A DNA stretch of 64,000 nt, taken from contig CP136066.1 in assembly GCA_032622095.1 (NCBI GenBank), positions 227,298,961-227,362,960 of the forward strand, written 5' to 3'. Position 1 is the stretch's first letter; each line of letters opens with the position of its first letter. Shown here in pieces: positions 58,197 to 64,000 of the stretch. A model generated the notes under the pieces. That model was not told where the DNA came from, did no database searches, and was given only the letters and a program-made list of their open reading frames with translations. Source of the DNA: Siphonodentalium dalli. Lineage: Eukaryota; Mollusca; Scaphopoda; Gadilida; Siphonodentaliidae. A program made the position numbers and the translations under genes.

Positions 58197-58690
58197 TTAA
58201 AGGCCCTCTTAACCCTTTACCCAACAAAACGCCCAGAAAAATAGCCCAAATGAAGCTGCAACAGCCTAAATTATCTTGGGTCTGTCTCAATAGAACCATA
58301 CAAATATGGATATCATTGGAACCGGTTCATTGACCACATTGTGATTGTTACAGTTATGCCCTGTGCCAATTCATTCTCTTATATATGGTCGCCTCGCATA
58401 TATAAGAGAATGCATTGGCCTAAAACAAAATTTTAACACTTTTTACCATTTTTTCTTACATTCTTTAACAATTTAAAAAAAAATTCTTACATTTTTTAAC
58501 AATTTTTATAATATTTTTCTACATTCTTTGACAATTTTATAATTTTTTTAATATGTGTTAAGCCAATGCATTCTCTTATATATGCGAGGCGACCTATAGT
58601 CGACTCGTATAGCTATAAGAGAATGCATTGGCACAGGGCCGTTTTGTTGGGTAAAGGGTTAATAATCGAAAATTAAGTGGCCTTTAATAT
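58197..58690. mobile_element. remnant of the TTAAAGGCCC family split by another TTAA element
   Basis: ATTAAAGGCCCTC precedes the insertion and TAATCGAAAATTAAGTGGCC then TTTAAT follows it. These are the two ends of the family seen intact at 58717-58982. Confidence 0.7.
58209..58662. mobile_element. 454-bp TTAA-flanked piggyBac-like miniature element, sister of 48592-48991
   Basis: TTAACCCTTTACCCAACA and TGTTGGGTAAAGGGTTAA-type ends (TTTTGTTGGGTAAAGGGTTAA at the right) with TTAA at 58209-58212 and 58659-58662. The interior shares ATCTTGGGTCTGTCTCAATA and GAACCATACAAATATGGATA with the sister, plus two CCAAT(G/T)CATTCTCTTATATA hairpins, one of them shortened. Confidence 0.9.
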
Positions 58691-58716
58691 GGAAAGTGTC
58701 AAGTCATTAAGGCAAC

Positions 58717-58982
58717 TTAAAGGCCTACTTAATTATATATTATTATATTATTATATATATATATTTAATTATATAGAGTTATTTCCCTTCCATTGAAAAT
58801 AATTGACTTTGTGCATAAACTTCAGCAAAGAGCAGACAAAAACAACAATTTCACAGTTTATTACACCGAATAAGTTGAAAATACAATGTTTTGGAGCTTC
58901 CTCTTTCAAACGGTACATATAGCATGTAGCATTTATTTTATATAATGTGATCGGGGGGTTCGAAAATTTAGTGGGCTTTTAA
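58717..58982. mobile_element. compact 266-bp TTAA-flanked element (parent form of 49260-52290)
   Basis: TTAAAGGCCTACTTAATT on the left and AAATTTAGTGGGCTTTTAA on the right. The interior carries GAGTTATTTCCCTTCCATTG, CACAGTTTATTACACCGAAT and a single GATCGGGGGGTTCG unit. Confidence 0.85.
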
Positions 58983-59292
58983 TAACTCTCGACATATAAA
59001 CCAAGGGGAAATCACTCAGAAGGAAGTCGCAGCCAATTGAATTTCGGAAAGTTTCTCCATCTAAGATCTGATACGGTCTCGCTCTGTCAATGCACTAGAA
59101 AAACTACTGACGAAGTACGATACACTCTTGTTCCCATTGAAGCAAAGGACTATAAGTCGACAATGGTGGACGCACCGTATATATTGGTTATCTGCACCTA
59201 CATGAATGTTGAACGAAGTAATTAATCCCGGTATGGACACGGACAGCATGAACAACGACACGATCAAATTATTAAAATTGTAAAAACTTGTT
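58983..59292 (+). other. unique stretch with a short open frame
   Basis: A + strand frame, 59037-59225, ends VDAPYILVICTYMNVERSN. It looks moderately protein-like (VRYTLVPIEAKDYKSTM) but is short and has no splice or start support. Confidence 0.2.
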
Positions 59293-62200
59293 ATAAGTCC
59301 AGGCGCTTGGTGTTAGAATTGCACAAATTATGATAAAAGCATGAAACTTGGCACATAAGTTCCTTAGGTCATACTGATCATTTTCAGATATTGACCCCAT
59401 CAAGATTTGGCCCCGCTTAGCAACGGTTGCTAGGCAACTACCCGAAAGTATAAAATGCTCATATAAGGATGGATTACAGTATTTCATTCAACGTTAGTTG
59501 TTGTGGATTGCATATTTGAGTTTTATTTGTGACATAGGATCAATTACAAAGACTTGTGACCTTGTTTCCTATCATAATGACCATAACAACCGTTGCTATG
59601 CAGCTACCCAGACAGTAAATTGTATATTTGGCACTCTTCTCTGACATTTTGGTACCAGAATTGGTGGTAGATTAGTCTGAAATACATTTTATATGCTAAT
59701 ACACCACACAGTGTATATTATATAGGGAGGGATAGTTGCTATGGTTGGAAGGTGTCATTGCGACCATTCTTAAGAGACCAACCCATATTATTTTTAAATT
59801 TCAAAAGCATCAATGACTATAATGCAAATTGTGGCTGATAAACAAAATTGACCATTCTATCTTATATACATTGAATACTAACATTTCTGACGCACCTTTA
59901 TTAATTGTTACTATTTTATCGAGATGGGACTCTCCTTAGCAAGGGTTGCTAGGCATCTACCCGAAATAATAAAATGTCTCTATGGGGATGATTTACCGCA
60001 TTTAATTGAACTGTAGTAGTTGTTAATTACATATTGGAGGTTTAGTTGTGACATATTATGACATACAATGGTGTGTGACATCAATTTATATCATGTTGTC
60101 CATAACAACCATTACTATGCAGCTACACTTTTTTTCTCAGTGACATTTTGAGGCCTTCTCGGTGATGTTTCGGGGCTAAACTGCACAACAAGTTAGTCTA
60201 CAGGATCTTTAACGTGTGCCCACACATTATGAAGTGTATATTGTATAACTGATACAGAATTACTAAGGATAGCAGGTGGTAATCGGACCATTGCTAGGGG
60301 CTCACCCTCCAATTTATTATAAATCTTCACTGGTCATAACACTTTGTAAATTACTAAATGCCTGGCAGAAATACTTAACACTATGTGTACTACCATGGAA
60401 TCGATAGTTATCTGGTTTTCATCGCACCGACATTCATTGTCTCTTTAGCAATGTTTGCTAGGTAACTACAACCCAGTAAAATAATCCAATTGACAATCTG
60501 TGGTCATGTTTACAAACTTACGAATATTTGAGGTAAAATACATTTTTTTTAGCTGATTCCCAATGAAGATGATTGGTCTTAAAATGATGTATGCCTGATG
60601 AGTCATGACATGACCAAAGAATGAGCGTGTATACATATTGGTCACACCCATGCCCATATAGCCACTCAAGGTATACATATACACCCCACTCCTGACCAGA
60701 GTCACTCCATGTGTACATAGTATAACATCAATGGCCACAAAACCTTTTGATACCCTGCAAACCGGCCATTCATACACTCCAGGCTTTAATATGCACCTCA
60801 CCCATGACAAGCATACACCACATGTATGACCATACAGTCACTCTCTGCATACCTATTCACTCCACCGTTGGCCATAGTCACTCCCTGTATACACATTCGC
60901 CACACCATCACCATATGGCCACTCAAGATATACATACTAGTATACACCAAACCCATAATCATAGAGTCACTCCATTGTCTCCAAGTATACATAATACACC
61001 CCACCAATGGCCATACAGCCTTTCTATATTGAACAATGCCCCGTACACTTGGCCATACACTCCAGGCTTGAATATACACCTCACCCATGGTAATCATACA
61101 CCACATTTATGACCATACAGTCACTCCTTGCATACCTATTCACTCCACCATTGGCCATATGGTCACTCCCTGTATACGTAGTCGCCACACCCTTGGCCAT
61201 ATAGCCACTCAAGATATAATTTACTCCAAGTATGCATATGCACCCCACCAATGGCCATACAGCCTTCTATATATACCAATAGCCCGCACACTCGGCCATT
61301 CACACACTCCAGGCTTGAATATACACATCACCATGGAAATGATACACCAAATGTATTATCATACAGTCACTCCTTGTATACCTATTCACTCCACCATTGG
61401 CCAAAGGTCACTCACTCCCTGTATACCTAGTCACCACAGCCATATAGCCACTCAATATATATATATACACCACTCCCATAACCAATTGAGTCACTGCAAG
61501 TATATATATGCATCCTACCAATGGCCATACAGCCCTTCTATATATACCATGACCACGAACACTCGGCCGTTCATACACTCCAGGCTTGAATATACACCTC
61601 ACCCATGACAATCATACACCAAATGTATTACCATGCATGCAGTCATTCCGTGTATACCTATTCACTATACCATTTGGCCATACGGTCACTCCCTGTACGC
61701 CTATTCGCCACACCCATGGCGATACAGCCCGTCAATATATTCTTATACCATGAAAACACGACCATTTATGCACTCCAGACTTGGATATACACCTCACCCA
61801 TGATAATTCAGCCACACACTGTATACTTATACACCACATTTGTGACCACACAGTCACACCTTGTATACATATCCACTCCACCATTGGCCCTATGGTCACT
61901 CCCTGTATACCTATTTGTCATATACATGGCAATATAGCCACTCACAATATTCATATACACCCCGCACTTGACCATAGCTTCACTCCATGTATACATATAC
62001 ACCCTAACATTGGATGTATATACCAATACCCTTCACACATGGCCATTTGTACACTCCATACTTGCATATACACATCAGTGACATCACCCATGACAATTCA
62101 GCCACTCGCTGTATACTAATAAACACCATCCATGAGCATACATCTACTCCCTGTATACATATACACACACCTATGACAATATATCAGCAACAGAAAATAA

Positions 62201-63908
62201 TCATATACATGCATATACATCCATACCACAATGGAACTTCATATGTACTCATACGCCAGCCAATGACCAACCATCTACACAGGTATTCATATACACTTCA
62301 ACAATCATGAGCATAGTCATTCCATGTATACCTATACACATTGCCCATAAGCATTCAACCGCTCCCTGTTTGTCCATACACCCTACCCATGATCATACAG
62401 CCAACATATCATATGTATACATATAAACCCAGCCATGACAATACAGCCACCCAAGGTGCACCTGTGCATCCCAGACATGACCATACAGTCACTCCATATA
62501 TACATAAACAACACAGAAAACTATGTAGCTACTCTTTTTATACCCATGCACCACTTCAATGACCATATATTATAGCCACTCCATGCAGCTTCCATGTATA
62601 CATATTCACCTCGCACATGACCTATCCTTATACATCCATACATCTCAATGTGGACCCCACCCATTACCATATAGCCACTCCTTGTATAACTATTTACCTC
62701 ACATCACCACACAGTCACTTCCTGGCTGCCATTTCGACATACACCATTATTAAGTCAATCAATGTTGATGCTAATGTGCAACAGTAGCCAAATAATATGC
62801 TCCCGCTCAGTTCTGTTTCTGTGCATTTCCTTTCAAAACCTGGCCAGAGACACTTTTGGCAAAATTCCACACTGCAACCTTTAAAATTAATTTGTCATAA
62901 CTCATAAGGTACTCTGACAACCAGAATATAACATTAATTTTAGTTGTAAGTTGATTAGTAACATGGTTGATAACCAACAGAGTCACAATTTGCTACTTTT
63001 TCGGAACAGCAGAGAATAATGTATATGTGGAAAATCTACTCTTTTTTTTTTTACCAAATCTGGTTACCATTTGCAAGCCATCTTGGGTAATTTGTCTACA
63101 AAACACATCAGTGTGACATATTTAGGACAGAATAGTATAATAAACACCTTTGATACCAATGATAGTTCCATTTTACTTGAAAACAATGGTCCAAACCTGA
63201 AAAGTTAATTTTAGCTGATTTTGATGCCAAATCTGTGATAGAAAAATCCAATAATTCTATAATGTCACTGGTTAAAATAGTAACAATTAATAAAGGTGCA
63301 TCAGAAATGTTAGTATTCGATGTATATAACATAGAATGGTCAATTTTGTTCATCAGCCACAACTTGCATTATGGTCATTGATGCTTTTGAAATTTAAAAA
63401 TAATATGGGTTGGTCTCTTAAGAATGGTCGCAATGACACCTTCCAACCATAGAAACTATCCATCCCTATATAATATACACTGTGTGATGTATTAGCGTAT
63501 ATAAAATGTATTTCAGACTAATCTACCACCAATTCTGGTCCCAAAATGTCAGAGAAGAGTGCCAAATATACATTTTACTGTCTGGGTAGCTGCTTAGCAA
63601 CGGTTGTTATGGACATTATGATAGGAAACAAGGTCACAAGTCTTTGTAATTGATCCTGTGTCACAAATAGAACTCAAATATGCAATCCACAACAACTAAC
63701 GTTGAATGAAATACTGTAATCCATCCTTATATGAGCATTTTATACTTTCGGGTAGTTGCCTAGCAACCGTTGCTAAGCGGGGCCAAATCTCGATGGGGTC
63801 AATATCTGAAAATGATCAGTAAGGTCCAAGGAACTTATGTGGCAAGTTTCATGCTTTTATCATAATTTGTGCAATTCTTACATTTTCATGCACCAAGCGC
63901 CTGGACTA
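59293..63908. mobile_element. 4.6-kb foldback-type element with about 640-bp terminal inverted repeats
   Basis: The left arm runs from AAGTCCAGGCGCTTGGTG near 59296 to ATTGTTACTATTTTATCGAG near 59928. The right arm, 63268-63905, is its reverse complement with scattered substitutions and a small insertion near the tip (ACATTTTCATG). Within the left side a second, diverged direct copy follows about 519 bp on (59936) and part of a third at about 60445, both marked by TTAGCAANG(G/T)TTGCTAGG. The core is a degenerate tandem array (60590-62740), then unique sequence (62760-63267). No transposase frame was seen. Very long inverted repeats around tandem repeats recall foldback elements, but the family is undetermined. 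Confidence 0.82.
60590..62740. repeat. degenerate tandem array of TATACAxxxxCACTCC motifs with higher-order spacing
   Basis: Short units built on CCATACAGTCACTCCCTGTA then TACATATTCACCACACCCATGG are repeated irregularly. A marker, AGGCTTGAATATACACCTCA then CCCATG, recurs near 60780, 61064, 61311, 61582, 61777 and 62061. The spacings of 195 to 284 bases suggest an old higher-order repeat. The His/Thr/Tyr-rich open frames on both strands (for example 61087-61608 and 60466-60810) are repeat artefacts. Confidence 0.75.
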
Positions 63909-64000
63909 TTATTATTAGGCCAATGCATTCTCTTATATATAGTGGGGGGGATAGTTGCAAAATCGTTCACTTTGTGATAGAAGCGCCAAACTTTCAGAGT
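63909..64000. other. window edge with a half copy of the CCAATGCATTCTCTTATATA module
   Basis: TTAGGCCAATGCATTCTCTT then ATATATAGTGGGGGGG appears at about 63916-63950, directly outside the tip of the 4.6-kb element. The second half of the hairpin is not present before the window ends. Confidence 0.6.

Noticed and set aside
60466-62753. His/Thr/Tyr-rich frames up to 173 codons on both strands
   Set aside because: They are by-products of the degenerate TATACA/CACTCC array. Composition follows the repeat, and frames are open on both strands.

Overview
This window looks like a piece of a eukaryotic, probably invertebrate animal genome. It is AT-rich, has spliced-gene architecture, satellites, SINEs and dense miniature inverted-repeat elements, and shows no operons, ribosome-binding sites, rRNA or functional tRNA genes. 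The tandem family that opens with AGCTCAACTTTAC and carries a GGCCATCTTGG motif resembles repeats known from marine invertebrates, molluscs in particular. That taxonomic guess comes from memory of repeat style and is weak.

Layout. (1) 1-26227: one uninterrupted satellite array of 308 complete 85-bp monomers plus a truncated last one. It runs off the left edge. (2) 26228-27624: a foldback element, a promoter-like stretch, a tRNA-derived SINE and a probable mini-exon. (3) 27579-41657, + strand: one spliced gene, whose supported exons are about 27579-27624, 30901-33791, 38027-38134 and 41622-41657. Donors, acceptors and reading phases fit together. The protein is long, disordered and built from short internal duplications, and I do not recognise its family. 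Its introns hold a 1.8-kb terminal-inverted-repeat element, several TTAA-flanked miniature elements, Tc1/mariner-like hairpin elements and a 71-bp satellite of about 41 copies that begins about 120 bases after a splice donor. (4) 41658-49260: more nested inverted-repeat elements, a 24-bp minisatellite open in several frames, a 54/68-bp minisatellite and a few protein-like orphan reading frames. (5) 49260-56483: a 3-kb TTAA element that contains a Helitron-like tandem element and a 47-bp minisatellite, then a second larger copy of the Helitron-like element. (6) 56484-59292: small palindromes, orphan reading frames and two more TTAA elements. (7) 59293-63908: a 4.6-kb element with about 640-bp terminal inverted repeats around a degenerate tandem-repeat core. 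(8) 63909-64000: the edge of another miniature element.

The main biological story is repeat turnover. Several families carry TTAA at both ends, as piggyBac-type elements do. Two insertions can be checked against uninterrupted paralogous copies inside the window. Two tandem arrays (71 bp and 47 bp) appear to have grown from the interiors of such elements, and one of them lies in an intron of the only convincing gene.

All calls come from reading the sequence. No alignment, database search or expression evidence was available.
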